DNA of 64,000 nt from positions 62,640 through 126,639 of the forward strand of contig VXRJ01000034.1 of NCBI GenBank assembly GCA_009838525.1, in the 5' to 3' direction. This document shows, in pieces, positions 27,680 to 36,639 of this stretch; positions within the stretch are counted from its first letter, which is position 1, and each line of letters begins with the position of its first letter. Made by a program: the position numbers and the translations under genes. The notes under the pieces are model-generated. The model saw only the letters and a list, made by a program, of their open reading frames with translations. It had not been told where the DNA came from and did not search any database. This stretch comes from Acidobacteriota bacterium. Lineage in GTDB: Bacteria > Acidobacteriota > Vicinamibacteria > Vicinamibacterales > UBA8438.

Positions 27680-28657
27680 CTAGAACATGGCGATTGGATT
27701 CGTGGGGCTGCCCGTGCCGCGTGCGATGTTGAGGGGCAGGCCCATGAACATGAACTCGTAACGGTTCTCCTCGGCGCACGCGCCGGCGAGCGGTTCGAGC
27801 AGCGCGTTGTCGAGCAGGGCGACGCCGAAGTTGAAGAGCACGCCGTGCATCGGGAACGCCAGGTTGTAGGGGTCGGGCCGCGCGTCCATCATGTCCCAGC
27901 CGAGCAGGGCGACGTCATGGTCCCGGATGAACTTCGCGCAGGTGGCGCTCAGTCCCGGGCGGTCCCCGCCGGCGTACTCCCCGCCGGCCCTGACGAACGC
28001 GTCCTTGCCGCTATAGACGAGCAGCGCATCTCCCGGCTCGACGCTCACTCCCTCCGACTCGGCGATCTCCTCGAGTTCCCATCCGTGCACCGGACGGTCG
28101 GGCTCGACGTAGGGCTCGCCCCGGTGGCGCGGCACGTCGAGCAGGACGCCCTTCGTGACGATGCCGTCCTTCCAGGCGTCAACCGCGCCCCACTGCGCCC
28201 CCTGGGTCGTCACGCCTTCGTCGGGGTCGCGGCCGCCCCACATCCCATCGACGTCCCACATGTGGCAGAGCGCGTCGATATGGGTGACGGTCTGGCCGTG
28301 GTAGATGAATCCCAGGTAGTCGACGCAGGCGCCGGCCCCGCTCGGACGCGGGCTCTTCCGGATGAAGTGCTGCTCCGGCTCGAAGACCCGGCTCATCGAG
28401 ACACGCCGACCGTTCCGGACCAGCCGGGCCGCGGCGGCGCTCTTCTCCGCCGTCACCAGGTTGACGGCGCCCTTCTGGTCGTCATCGCCCCAGCGGCCCC
28501 AGTTGCGGCGGTCCGCGTAGACCGCTTCCATTTCCGCCTGGCTGGGCATTCGTGGGTCGGACTGCAACGCTTCGGCCGCCCGGGCGCTCCGCGCCATTCC
28601 CGCACCGGCCGCCGCCGCGCTCACCGTCGACAGGAACCGCCGTCTGGTCGGAGCCAT
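27680..28657 (-). CDS. Exported cyclase-family protein (kynurenine formamidase-like hydrolase)
   Basis: 325 aa from the ATG at 28657, six bases after an AGGGGAG site; an ATG two codons earlier would sit directly on that site. A twin-arginine signal (TRRRFLSTVSAAAAGAG) marks export. The PF04199 metal-binding motif appears as HGQTVTHIDALCHMW, and further ligands may come from the GWDMMDARPD region. Cytosolic relatives hydrolyse N-formylkynurenine or cyclic amides. The exported Acidobacterial/Proteobacterial group has no known substrate. It heads a two-gene unit with the tannase-like gene and is divergent from the second DUF1592 cassette. Confidence 0.9.
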   Translation of the reverse strand: MAPTRRRFLSTVSAAAAGAGMARSARAAEALQSDPRMPSQAEMEAVYADRRNWGRWGDDDQKGAVNLVTAEKSAAAARLVRNGRRVSMSRVFEPEQHFIRKSPRPSGAGACVDYLGFIYHGQTVTHIDALCHMWDVDGMWGGRDPDEGVTTQGAQWGAVDAWKDGIVTKGVLLDVPRHRGEPYVEPDRPVHGWELEEIAESEGVSVEPGDALLVYSGKDAFVRAGGEYAGGDRPGLSATCAKFIRDHDVALLGWDMMDARPDPYNLAFPMHGVLFNFGVALLDNALLEPLAGACAEENRYEFMFMGLPLNIARGTGSPTNPIAMF

Positions 28658-28711
28658 GGACATCTCCCCTGAAGCGTGATTCCGGCTCATGCTACCGCAC
28701 TCCGACGCCGA

Positions 28712-28741
28712 TTGACACGCCTCCGCGCTTCGATTCAGAAT
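28712..28741 (+). promoter_or_regulatory. Candidate sigma-70 promoter of the second DUF1592 cassette
   Basis: TTGACA (28712-28717), an 18-bp spacer and CAGAAT (28736-28741) lie in the 150-bp gap between the divergent cyclase and DUF1592 genes. A transcript starting near 28748 would have a leader of about 60 bases. Confidence 0.4.
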
Positions 28742-28807
28742 GGCGTGTTTTCCATGTGGGACGAAGTTTGTGCGCTGCCGCGCGCGGTCCTCGTCCCGGG
28801 GCCTCAG

Positions 28808-31213
28808 ATGCCGAGAAGCGCGCGACTCGCATTCGCGGCGGTGGCAGGCGGCGTCGCCGTCTTTCTGACGGTGGCCGCGCCGGCTACGTCCGCCCCGCAG
28901 GCCTCCGGTGCGCCCGGCGCCCCGGTCGAGCTCGATCAGCAGGCGCTCCTCGACCGCTACTGCGCCACGTGCCACAACGACCGCCTGGAGACTGGCGGCT
29001 TCTCGCTCGAATCCCTCGACGCGGCGGACGTGGCAGCGCATCCGGAGCAGTGGGAGAAGGTCGTGCGTAAGCTCCGCGCCGGGGCGATGCCGCCCCGTCC
29101 GCGTCCGCGCCCGGACGATGCGACCTACGGCGCCTTCCGCGCCTGGCTTGAGGGCGAACTGGACACGGCGGCAGCCGCCGATCCGAACCCGGGCCGTACC
29201 GAGACGTTCCACCGGCTCAGCCGCACGGAGTACCGCAACGCCATCCGTGACCTGCTCGCGCTCGACGTGAGCGTCGACGAACTGCTGCCGGCGGACGACA
29301 CCAGCTACGGCTTCGACAACATCGCCGGCGTGCTGGGCGTCTCGCCGACGCTGATGGATCGTTACCTCTCCGCAGCGCGCAAGGTCAGCCGCCTCGCCGT
29401 GGCCTCGCCCGTGCCGTCCCCCACCGCCGAGACCTTCCGGATCGCGTCCGATCTGGGGCAGGACGTTCGGATGGAGGGCCTCCCGTTCGGTACGCGGGGC
29501 GGAATTGCGGTCGAGTACAACTTCCCGGAGGACGCCGAGTACGTCATCCAGGTGCTGCCGGACGGTCCGCTGCGGATCGAGCCGCACGATCTGGAGATCA
29601 CCATCGACGGCGAGCGGATCGAGTTGCTCACTGTCGGCAAGGCGCCCGACGAGAACGACCCGCGCGGCCTCTACGTGCCGGAGATCGAAACGCTGGAGGT
29701 GCGGGTCCCGGTCACCGCCGGACCCCATGAAGTCGGCGTGGCGTTCCTCCGCAAGACGTCGGCCGAGCCGGAGGGGATTCGCAAGCTGTACCTCCGGCCG
29801 TTCACCGGCGAAGGCTCCGGCGGTGATTCCCGCTACCAGCCTTATGTGGAGAGCGTGACGATCGCGGGACCTTACGAGTCCAGCGGCGCGCGGCCGGTCG
29901 ACGAGACACCGAGCCGTGAGCGGCTCTTCACGTGCCGGCCGGCGGCGGGAGCGGCCGCTGGCGAGGAGGCCGCCTGTGCGCGGGAGATCCTCTCGACTCT
30001 CGCGCGGCGCGCGTTCCGCCGGCCGGTCGACGGTGAGGACGTGGATCGCCTGTTTGACTTCTACGAACGTGGCCGCGCCGGCGGCAGCTTCGACGCCGGG
30101 ATCGAGATGGCGCTTCGCCGGCTGCTCGTCAGTCCGGAATTCCTCTTCCGCGTCGAGCGGGATCCGGAGGACGCCGGGGCGGCCAGCATCTACCGGGTCG
30201 GCGACCTCGAGCTGGCATCGCGCCTGTCGTTCTTCCTCTGGAGCAGCATCCCGGACGACGAGCTTCTGGAGCTTGCCGAGCAGGACGAGCTGAGCGACCC
30301 TGCCACGTTCGAGGCGCAGGTGGAGCGGATGCTGGCCGATCCGCGCTCAGACGCGCTCACGAGCAATTTCGCCGGGCAGTGGCTGACGCTTCGAAACGCC
30401 GCCGCGGTGCAGCCGGACGAGGATGTCTTTCCAGACTTCGGGGAGGGGCTGCGTCTGGCCTTCCGCCGCGAGACAGAACTGCTCTTCGACAGCGTGCTGC
30501 GCGAGAACCGGAGCGTCCTCGACCTGCTCGCGGCCGACTATACGTTCGTCAACGAGCGGCTTGCCCGCCACTACGGCCTGCCGGGAGTCCGTGGCAGCCA
30601 TTTCCGTCGCGTCACGCTTGACGAGCCGGCTCGCGGCGGCCTGCTGGGTCACGGCAGCATCCTGACCGTTACGTCGTACGCCAACCGCACGTCCCCGGTG
30701 AATCGCGGCAAGTGGGTGCTCGAGAACATTCTCGGAACCCCGCCGCCTCCGCCGCCCCCGAACGTGCCGGAACTGGAGACGGCGGAGGGGGGAGAGGCCC
30801 TTTCGATGCGCGAGGCGATGGCCCAGCATCGCGCCAACCCGGTCTGCGCAAGCTGCCACCGCCTGATGGATCCGGTAGGCCTGTCGCTGGAGAACTTCGA
30901 TGCCGTCGGCCGCTGGCGGGACCGGAGCGAGACGAAGCATGTGATCGATGCCTCCGGGGAGCTGCCCGATGGCTCCACGTTCGATGGGCCCGGCGAGTTG
31001 AAGGCGGCGCTGCTGCGTCACCCCGACCGCTTCGTTACGACCGTTACCGAGAAGCTGCTGACCTACGCCCTGGGGCGTGGGGTGGAGTACTATGACGCCC
31101 CCACGGTGCGGGCGATTGTCCGGGAAGCCGCGGCTGACGACTACCGGCTGTCGACCCTCATCAAGGGGATCGTTCGGAGCGCGCCGTTCCAGATGAGGAG
31201 AACGCCGTCATGA
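28808..31213 (+). CDS. DUF1592-type exported protein with two heme-c motifs, cassette copy 2
   Basis: 801 aa from the ATG at 28808, chosen because it starts a normal signal peptide; ATGs at 28676 and 28754 only add residues before it. Domain order equals copy 1: CATCHNDRL (Cys52-His56), DUF1587 (FHRLSRTEYRNAIRDLLALD), DUF1595, DUF1592 (LASRLSFFLWSSIPDDELL), DUF1588 with CASCHRLMDPVG near residue 680, and DUF1585 (LTYALGRGVEYYD). Length is identical to copy 1, and much of the core is the same residue for residue, while the signal peptide and the middle beta-rich part differ. This indicates a duplication followed by divergence, perhaps for another substrate. It overlaps the DUF1552 gene by ATGA. 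Confidence 0.93.
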   Translation: MPRSARLAFAAVAGGVAVFLTVAAPATSAPQASGAPGAPVELDQQALLDRYCATCHNDRLETGGFSLESLDAADVAAHPEQWEKVVRKLRAGAMPPRPRPRPDDATYGAFRAWLEGELDTAAAADPNPGRTETFHRLSRTEYRNAIRDLLALDVSVDELLPADDTSYGFDNIAGVLGVSPTLMDRYLSAARKVSRLAVASPVPSPTAETFRIASDLGQDVRMEGLPFGTRGGIAVEYNFPEDAEYVIQVLPDGPLRIEPHDLEITIDGERIELLTVGKAPDENDPRGLYVPEIETLEVRVPVTAGPHEVGVAFLRKTSAEPEGIRKLYLRPFTGEGSGGDSRYQPYVESVTIAGPYESSGARPVDETPSRERLFTCRPAAGAAAGEEAACAREILSTLARRAFRRPVDGEDVDRLFDFYERGRAGGSFDAGIEMALRRLLVSPEFLFRVERDPEDAGAASIYRVGDLELASRLSFFLWSSIPDDELLELAEQDELSDPATFEAQVERMLADPRSDALTSNFAGQWLTLRNAAAVQPDEDVFPDFGEGLRLAFRRETELLFDSVLRENRSVLDLLAADYTFVNERLARHYGLPGVRGSHFRRVTLDEPARGGLLGHGSILTVTSYANRTSPVNRGKWVLENILGTPPPPPPPNVPELETAEGGEALSMREAMAQHRANPVCASCHRLMDPVGLSLENFDAVGRWRDRSETKHVIDASGELPDGSTFDGPGELKAALLRHPDRFVTTVTEKLLTYALGRGVEYYDAPTVRAIVREAAADDYRLSTLIKGIVRSAPFQMRRTPS

Positions 31214-32565
31214 TCATCACGAAGATGTCCTTGCCCCGCCGGACTTTCCTGCGCGGGGTGGGCGCGACGCTGGCGCTGCCGCTGCTCGACGCGATGGTGC
31301 CGGCCGGCACCGCGCTGGCGCGGACGGCCGCGAAGGCGTCGCCGCGCCTCGGCTTCATCTACATTCCGAACGGCGCCAACATGGCGGAGTGGACGCCGCC
31401 TGGCGACAGCGGTGCGCTCGAGCTGTCGCGCAGTCTGCAGCCGCTCGCCAACGTGCGCGACCACGTCGTCATCCCGACCGGCCTGGACCATCGGCAGGCG
31501 GAGGCGTGGGGCGACGGGAACGGCGAACACTCGCGGGCCAGCGCGGTCTGGCTGAACGGCGTTCACCCGAAGCGGACCGAGGGCGCGGACGTCCGCGCGG
31601 GCACGACGGCGGACCAGATTGCCGCCGCCACGCTCGGCCAGGAGACGCCGCTGCCGTCGCTGGAACTGGCGCTCGAGAACAGCTACGTCGTAGGAAACTG
31701 CGACAACGGGTACTCCTGCGTCTACACGAACACCTTCTCCTGGCGGACGCCCACGACGCCGCTCCCGATGGAGCACAACCCGCGCGTCGTCTTCGAGCGC
31801 CTGTTCGGCGAGGGCGGGACCGAAGAGCAGCGGGTCGCCCGCCTGCAGGACGACCGGAGCATCCTCGATGCGGTGCGCGAGGACATGGTGCGGCTCGACC
31901 GGAGCCTCGGCGCCGCCGACCGGTCGCGGGTCACGCAGTACCTCGAGGCGGTGCGCGAGATCGAGCGCCGCATCTCGCGGGCGGAGGCGCAGAGCGACGC
32001 TGCGTTACCGGACGTACTGGAGCGACCGGTGGGGATCCCGGAGTCGTTCGACGAGCATGCGAAACTGATGTTCGACCTGCAGGCGCTCGCCTTCCAGGCC
32101 GATATCACGCGGGTCTTCACGTTCCTGATCGGCCGGGAGCAGACCGCGCAGAGCTTCCCCGAGATCGGCGTGCCCGACCCGCATCACGCGATGTCGCATC
32201 ACCAAATGGATGCCGAGCGGCTCGAGAAATACGCCATGATCAACACCTACGAGGTAAGCCTGCTGGCCGGCTTCCTCGAAAAGCTGGCGGCGACGCCGGA
32301 TGGTGACGGCACGCTGCTCGATCAGGCGATGATCCTCTACGGCGGCGGCATCAGCGACGGCGATCAGCACTCGCACATGGATCTGCCGCTGATCCTGGCA
32401 GGGGGCGGAGCGGGCGCGCTGAAGGGAGGCCGCCACCTGAAGTACGAGGGCGAGACCCCGATGACCAATCTGCTGGTCAGCGTTCTCGACAAGGCGGGCG
32501 TCCCGGTCGACGAGCTGGGCGACAGTACCGGCCGCCTGCCGATGGAAACGCTCGCGAACGTCTGA
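31210..32565 (+). CDS. DUF1552 exported protein, cassette copy 2
   Basis: 451 aa, one residue longer than copy 1. It has the same twin-arginine start (PRRTFLRGVGATLALPLLDAM), GFIYIPNGANMAEWTPP, GNGEHSRASAVWLNGVHPKRT, YSCVYTNTFSW, GVPDPHHAMSHHQMD and GGGISDGDQHSHMDLPLIL. The His-rich and Asp-rich landmarks are kept between copies, so they are the likely functional sites. Coupled translation with the DUF1592 gene suggests equal amounts of the two products. Biochemical role unknown. Confidence 0.93.
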   Translation: MIITKMSLPRRTFLRGVGATLALPLLDAMVPAGTALARTAAKASPRLGFIYIPNGANMAEWTPPGDSGALELSRSLQPLANVRDHVVIPTGLDHRQAEAWGDGNGEHSRASAVWLNGVHPKRTEGADVRAGTTADQIAAATLGQETPLPSLELALENSYVVGNCDNGYSCVYTNTFSWRTPTTPLPMEHNPRVVFERLFGEGGTEEQRVARLQDDRSILDAVREDMVRLDRSLGAADRSRVTQYLEAVREIERRISRAEAQSDAALPDVLERPVGIPESFDEHAKLMFDLQALAFQADITRVFTFLIGREQTAQSFPEIGVPDPHHAMSHHQMDAERLEKYAMINTYEVSLLAGFLEKLAATPDGDGTLLDQAMILYGGGISDGDQHSHMDLPLILAGGGAGALKGGRHLKYEGETPMTNLLVSVLDKAGVPVDELGDSTGRLPMETLANV

Positions 32566-32584
32566 CATGGCTGCCGGTTGGCGC

Positions 32585-32632
32585 GCCGGCGCCCGCGCCG
32601 GCAACGAGAGGTGCGCCGGCCTCCAGGCCGGC
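32585..32632. repeat. Two tandem palindromic elements (8-bp stem, 2-nt loop)
   Basis: GCCGGCGC-CC-GCGCCGGC (32585-32602) and GCCGGCCT-CC-AGGCCGGC (32615-32632) lie between the DUF1552 stop and the ankyrin start. The two inner stem pairs differ but remain paired. A third copy with inner pairs GT/AC is at 56292-56309. Confidence 0.6.
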
Positions 32633-32641
32633 ATTTCGACA

Positions 32642-34111
32642 ATGCGAGTCACCACCATCGCCGTCGTCGCCCTTGCGCTCGCCTGCACGGCCGGTGTGGC
32701 GGCGCGCGCGGTCGATGCGCCGCTCATCGACGCCGTCAAGGCGGGCGACGCGCAGGCGGTCCGCGCACTGCTGGCCGATGGCGTTGCGGTCGGGACGGCG
32801 GAGGCCGACGGAACGACGGCCCTCCACTGGGCGGCTCATCACGACCGTCTCGACATCGTACAACTGCTGCTGGACGCTGGCGCGGCGGCCGATGCGACCA
32901 CCCGCTACGGGGTCACGCCCCTCGCGCTCGCCTCGCTCAATGGCAGCACGCCGATGATCACGCGCCTGCTCGAGGCGGGGGCCGACCCGAACCGCGCCAA
33001 CCCGGAAGGGGAGACGCCCCTGATGACCGCGGCGCGGACCGGACACGGCGCCGCCATCGACGCGCTGCTCGCGCACGGCGCCGACGTGGATGCGGTGGAG
33101 GAGTGGCGCGGCCAGACCGCGCTCATGTGGGCGGCGGCGCAGAACCAGGTGACATCGGTCGAACGGCTGCTCGCGGCGGGTGCGGATCCGAATGCCCGCT
33201 CCGCGCGAGGCTTCACGCCGGTGCTCTTCGCGGCGCGCGAAGGCAATGTGGAAGTACTGGCGCCACTTGTCCGGTCCGGCGCCGATGTGGACGACGTGCT
33301 GCCCGAACGCGGCATGAGCGGTCTGGTGCTCGCTGTCTACAACGCGCAGTACGACTTCGCCAAGGCGCTGCTCGACGAGGGCGCCGACCCCAACGCGTCC
33401 GGGAACGGCTGGACCGCGCTTCACCAGGTAGTGTGGACTTACCGTCCCAACCTGGGTCGCAATCCGCCCTTCCCGGTGCCGCTGGGCGAGCTGGACGCCT
33501 TCGACATGGTGCGCGAGCTTGCCGCCGCCGGAGCGGATCTGAACTTGCGCCAGACGAAGGAGCCGCGCGACGGCAACCGGAACGTGCTGAACCGGATTGG
33601 TTCGACGGCGTTCCTGCAGGCGGCGAAGGTGGCGGACATCGAGATGATGCAGTTGCTGGTCGATCTGGGCGCCGATCCGTCCATCACGACGGAGGAGGGC
33701 GCCACGCCGCTGATGGCGGCGGCCGGCGTCGGCATTTGGAAGATTGGCGAGAACCCCGGCACCAACGAGGAAGCGCTCGCCGCCGTCGAACTGGCCTGGG
33801 AGCTGGGGAACGACGTGAACGCCGTCGACGTGAACGGCGACACCGCGCTGCATGGCGCAATCCACCGTGGCGCGGACAATATTGTCCGCTTCCTGGTCGA
33901 GAAGGGAGCGAACATCGACGCCGTGAACGAGAACGGTTGGACGGCGCTCTCCGTCGCGCAGGGGGTCTTCTATCCCAACACTTTCAACCGGCATCCGGAG
34001 CTTGTGGACCTACTGCTTGATCTGGGCGCCGATCCGGACGCCGGAACCCGGCGGCCGGAAGATCTTTCGCCGGCGGAACGCCTGGCCCTGGCCGAGGAGC
34101 AGGAGCAGTAG
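32642..34111 (+). CDS. Secreted ankyrin-repeat protein, cassette copy 2
   Basis: 489 aa from the ATG at 32642; the frame is open to 32567 but that part is made of palindromic repeats. A signal peptide (VALALACTAGVAARA) is followed by about ten ankyrin repeats, for example EADGTTALHWAAHH, LLEAGADPNRANPEGETPLMTAAR and VNGDTALHGAIHRGADN. Repeat-by-repeat order and the unusual insert with NRNVLNRIGSTAFLQAAK are shared with copy 1. It is 76 bp after DUF1552 copy 2. The C-terminus is a charged tail (LALAEEQEQ) absent from copy 1. A protein-binding role in the envelope is the best inference. Confidence 0.92.
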   Translation: MRVTTIAVVALALACTAGVAARAVDAPLIDAVKAGDAQAVRALLADGVAVGTAEADGTTALHWAAHHDRLDIVQLLLDAGAAADATTRYGVTPLALASLNGSTPMITRLLEAGADPNRANPEGETPLMTAARTGHGAAIDALLAHGADVDAVEEWRGQTALMWAAAQNQVTSVERLLAAGADPNARSARGFTPVLFAAREGNVEVLAPLVRSGADVDDVLPERGMSGLVLAVYNAQYDFAKALLDEGADPNASGNGWTALHQVVWTYRPNLGRNPPFPVPLGELDAFDMVRELAAAGADLNLRQTKEPRDGNRNVLNRIGSTAFLQAAKVADIEMMQLLVDLGADPSITTEEGATPLMAAAGVGIWKIGENPGTNEEALAAVELAWELGNDVNAVDVNGDTALHGAIHRGADNIVRFLVEKGANIDAVNENGWTALSVAQGVFYPNTFNRHPELVDLLLDLGADPDAGTRRPEDLSPAERLALAEEQEQ

Positions 34112-34259
34112 GCGGCTGGAAGATCGGGGAAAGCTGTCGAGGAACCATAAACAGAACGGGACAATCGGCCGAAACCGATCCATAATCGCGCCTTGCGAAC
34201 GCCACGATAGAAGAACTTGATAGCGACCCGGGACTGACGCGGACTCAGGAGGAGAAAAC

Positions 34260-36497
34260 ATGAACGCGCGCACATTCACATCATGGCGCAGGCTGCGGCT
34301 GGGAGCCGTCAGCGCCGCCGTCGTCGGCGCCATTGCCCTCTTTGGGGCGATGCCGACCGCCGAGGAGGCGCAGATGGCCGAGGGCTACATCAGCGGCGTC
34401 GTCGAAAGCAGCAGCGGCCCGGAAGGAGGCGTCTGGGTCATTGCCGAAACGGAGGAGCTGGAGACGAGGTTCGTCAAGATCGTCGTCACCGCTGATGACG
34501 GCCGCTTCGTCCTGCCGCAGTTGCCCGACGCCACCTACGACGTCTGGGTCCGCGGCTACGGGCTGGTCGACTCCGAGAAGGTACAGCTGTCGCCGACCAA
34601 CGAGGACGTCACGCTCGAGGCGGTCATCGCCCCGAACGAGCAGGCGGCGGCGGAGTATTACCCGGGCAACTACTGGTACTCGCTCATCAAGCCGCCGCCG
34701 GCGAGCGAGTTCCCCGGCACCGGGCCGGACGGTAACGGCATCGCCGAGAACATGCGGACGCAGCAGCACTGGCTCGACGTCATGAAGCAGGGCTGCCAGC
34801 TCTGCCACCAGCTCGGCAACACGGCGACGCGAGTCGTCCAGCAACTCGACGACTTCGACTCGGCGGTCGAGGCCTGGGATCACCGGGTGCAGACCGGCCA
34901 GCGCGGTACCTCGATGAGCGCGGCGATGAGCCGCATGGGCCGCGGGCGCGCGCTCGAGATGTTCGCGGACTGGACCGACCGGATCGCCGCCGGCGAGACG
35001 CCGCCTCGGCCGCCGCGTCCGGATGGCATGGAGCAGAACCTCGTGGTCACGCTGTGGGACTGGGGCACCGACAGCTCCTTCATCCACGACGAGATCACGA
35101 CCGACAAGCGGAATCCGACCGTCAACGGTGGCGGCCCGGTCTACGGCGTATCGGCGGGCCACGGCAGCCTGACGATCGTCGACCCGGTTGAGAACTCCGC
35201 GGTCGAGCTGCCGATCCCGGTGCGGCCGGCGGATCCCAACTCGGTCCCGTCACGCTTCCCGCAGGAGCAGCTCCAGCCGTCGTACTACTGGGGCGATCAG
35301 CTTCTCTGGGGCCGGGGCGGTCCGGACGGGAACGAGAACTCGTCCGACCCGCACAACCCGATGATGGATCAGGACGGCCGCGTCTGGATGACCTCGACCA
35401 TCCGCGCCCGCCCGAACCCCGACTGGTGCCGGGAGGGGTCGGACAACAAGTACGCCGAGTACTTCCCGCTGAATCAGAGCGGCCGGCAGGCGTCCTACTA
35501 CGACCCCGAGACGGAGAAGTTCGTCCTGGTCGACACGTGCTTCGGGACGCACCACCTGCAGTTCGGTGAGGACGCCAACGACACCCTCTGGTTCAGTGGC
35601 GACAGCAACGCGATCGGCTGGATCGACACCAAGCTGTACGACGAGACGGGCGACGAGCAGTACTCGCAGGGCTGGTGCCCGACCGTCATCGACACGAATG
35701 GCGACGGCAGGATCACGAAGCCGTGGAACGAGCCGAGCCGCGGGGGCGAGGTGGAGATCGATCCGAGCCTCGACACGCGGATTGTCGGCTTCGGTTACGG
35801 CATCATCGCGCACCCGTCGGACGATTCCATCTGGATCACCCGCACCGGGCCGTTCCCGGGCCGGCTGGTCCGCCTCGACCGGGGCGACAATCCGCCCGAG
35901 ACCTGCATCGCCGAGGTCTACGAGCCGCCTTCCATCGAGAACCCGAACGTCGACGCGAGCCAGACCGGCTTCGCGCCGCGCGGCATCGACGTCGATCGGA
36001 ACGGCGTCATCTGGACGGCGCTCTCGGGCAGCAGCCAGATGGCCAGCTTCGACCGGACGAAGTGCGCCACGCTGAACGGTCCGGATGCGACCGGCCAGCA
36101 GTGCGCCGAGGGGTGGACGCTCTACACGGTGCCGGGCCCGCAGATGGAAGGGGTCGACACGCCGGGTAGCGCGGACTTCCACTACTACAGCTGGGTCGAC
36201 CAGTACAACACGCTGGGTCTGGGGGAGAACGTTCCGATCGCGAACGGATCGTCGTCCGATTCGCTGCTGGCGCTCGACCCGGATAGCGGCGAGTGGACGA
36301 TCCTGCGGGTGCCGTACCCGATGGCGTTCTACTCCCGCGGGCTCGACGGGCGCATCGACGACCCGAACGCCGGGTGGAAGGGCCGTGGCCTCTGGGCCAA
36401 CTACGGTTCCAACTACATCTGGCACACCGAGGGCGGCAAGGGCACCAAGAGCAAGATGGTGCACTTCCAGCTTCGGCCCGACCCGCTCGCCAGGTAG
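34260..36497 (+). CDS. Exported carboxypeptidase-regulatory-like/propeller protein with a heme-c motif
   Basis: 745 aa with a strong AGGAGGAG ribosome site. After a signal peptide comes a transthyretin-like beta-sandwich (YISGVVESSSGPEGGVWVIAE ... LPDATYDVWVRGYG), then a single heme-c motif CQLCH (Cys179-His183), and then a long beta-propeller with repeated structure such as MMDQDGRVWMTSTIRA, DANDTLWFSGDSNAIGWID and FAPRGIDVDRNGVIWTALSG. A DTNGDGRIT loop resembles an EF-hand calcium site. Similar proteins are frequent in Acidobacteria and marine metagenomes without a known function; a virginiamycin B lyase/streptogramin-lyase-like propeller is the nearest fold. It is a monocistronic unit ended by a strong terminator. 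Confidence 0.88.
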   Translation: MNARTFTSWRRLRLGAVSAAVVGAIALFGAMPTAEEAQMAEGYISGVVESSSGPEGGVWVIAETEELETRFVKIVVTADDGRFVLPQLPDATYDVWVRGYGLVDSEKVQLSPTNEDVTLEAVIAPNEQAAAEYYPGNYWYSLIKPPPASEFPGTGPDGNGIAENMRTQQHWLDVMKQGCQLCHQLGNTATRVVQQLDDFDSAVEAWDHRVQTGQRGTSMSAAMSRMGRGRALEMFADWTDRIAAGETPPRPPRPDGMEQNLVVTLWDWGTDSSFIHDEITTDKRNPTVNGGGPVYGVSAGHGSLTIVDPVENSAVELPIPVRPADPNSVPSRFPQEQLQPSYYWGDQLLWGRGGPDGNENSSDPHNPMMDQDGRVWMTSTIRARPNPDWCREGSDNKYAEYFPLNQSGRQASYYDPETEKFVLVDTCFGTHHLQFGEDANDTLWFSGDSNAIGWIDTKLYDETGDEQYSQGWCPTVIDTNGDGRITKPWNEPSRGGEVEIDPSLDTRIVGFGYGIIAHPSDDSIWITRTGPFPGRLVRLDRGDNPPETCIAEVYEPPSIENPNVDASQTGFAPRGIDVDRNGVIWTALSGSSQMASFDRTKCATLNGPDATGQQCAEGWTLYTVPGPQMEGVDTPGSADFHYYSWVDQYNTLGLGENVPIANGSSSDSLLALDPDSGEWTILRVPYPMAFYSRGLDGRIDDPNAGWKGRGLWANYGSNYIWHTEGGKGTKSKMVHFQLRPDPLAR

Positions 36498-36528
36498 GGC
36501 GCGCCGGGTTCGTTCGTAACGTTTCGGA

Positions 36529-36557
36529 GGGGGCAGGCGCCGCGCGCGCCTGTCCCC
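36529..36557 (+). terminator. Intrinsic terminator
   Basis: A 12-bp stem (36529-36540 with 36546-36557, one G-U) with a CGCGC loop lies 32 bases after the stop codon and is followed by the T-rich TTCGTCTATTCT. It separates the 34260 gene from the propeller lipoprotein operon. Confidence 0.7.
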
Positions 36558-36639
36558 TTCGTCTATTCTGGCGAGGTTGCGCGCACGTATCCCTGTGAGG
36601 ACCATCCCTGGGCGATGGAGCAGGGATGGTGATGGAGCC

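Noticed and set aside
28658-29728. Upstream extension of the cyclase-family frame
   Set aside because: It overlaps the divergent DUF1592 gene in antisense; the Tat signal starts at 28657.
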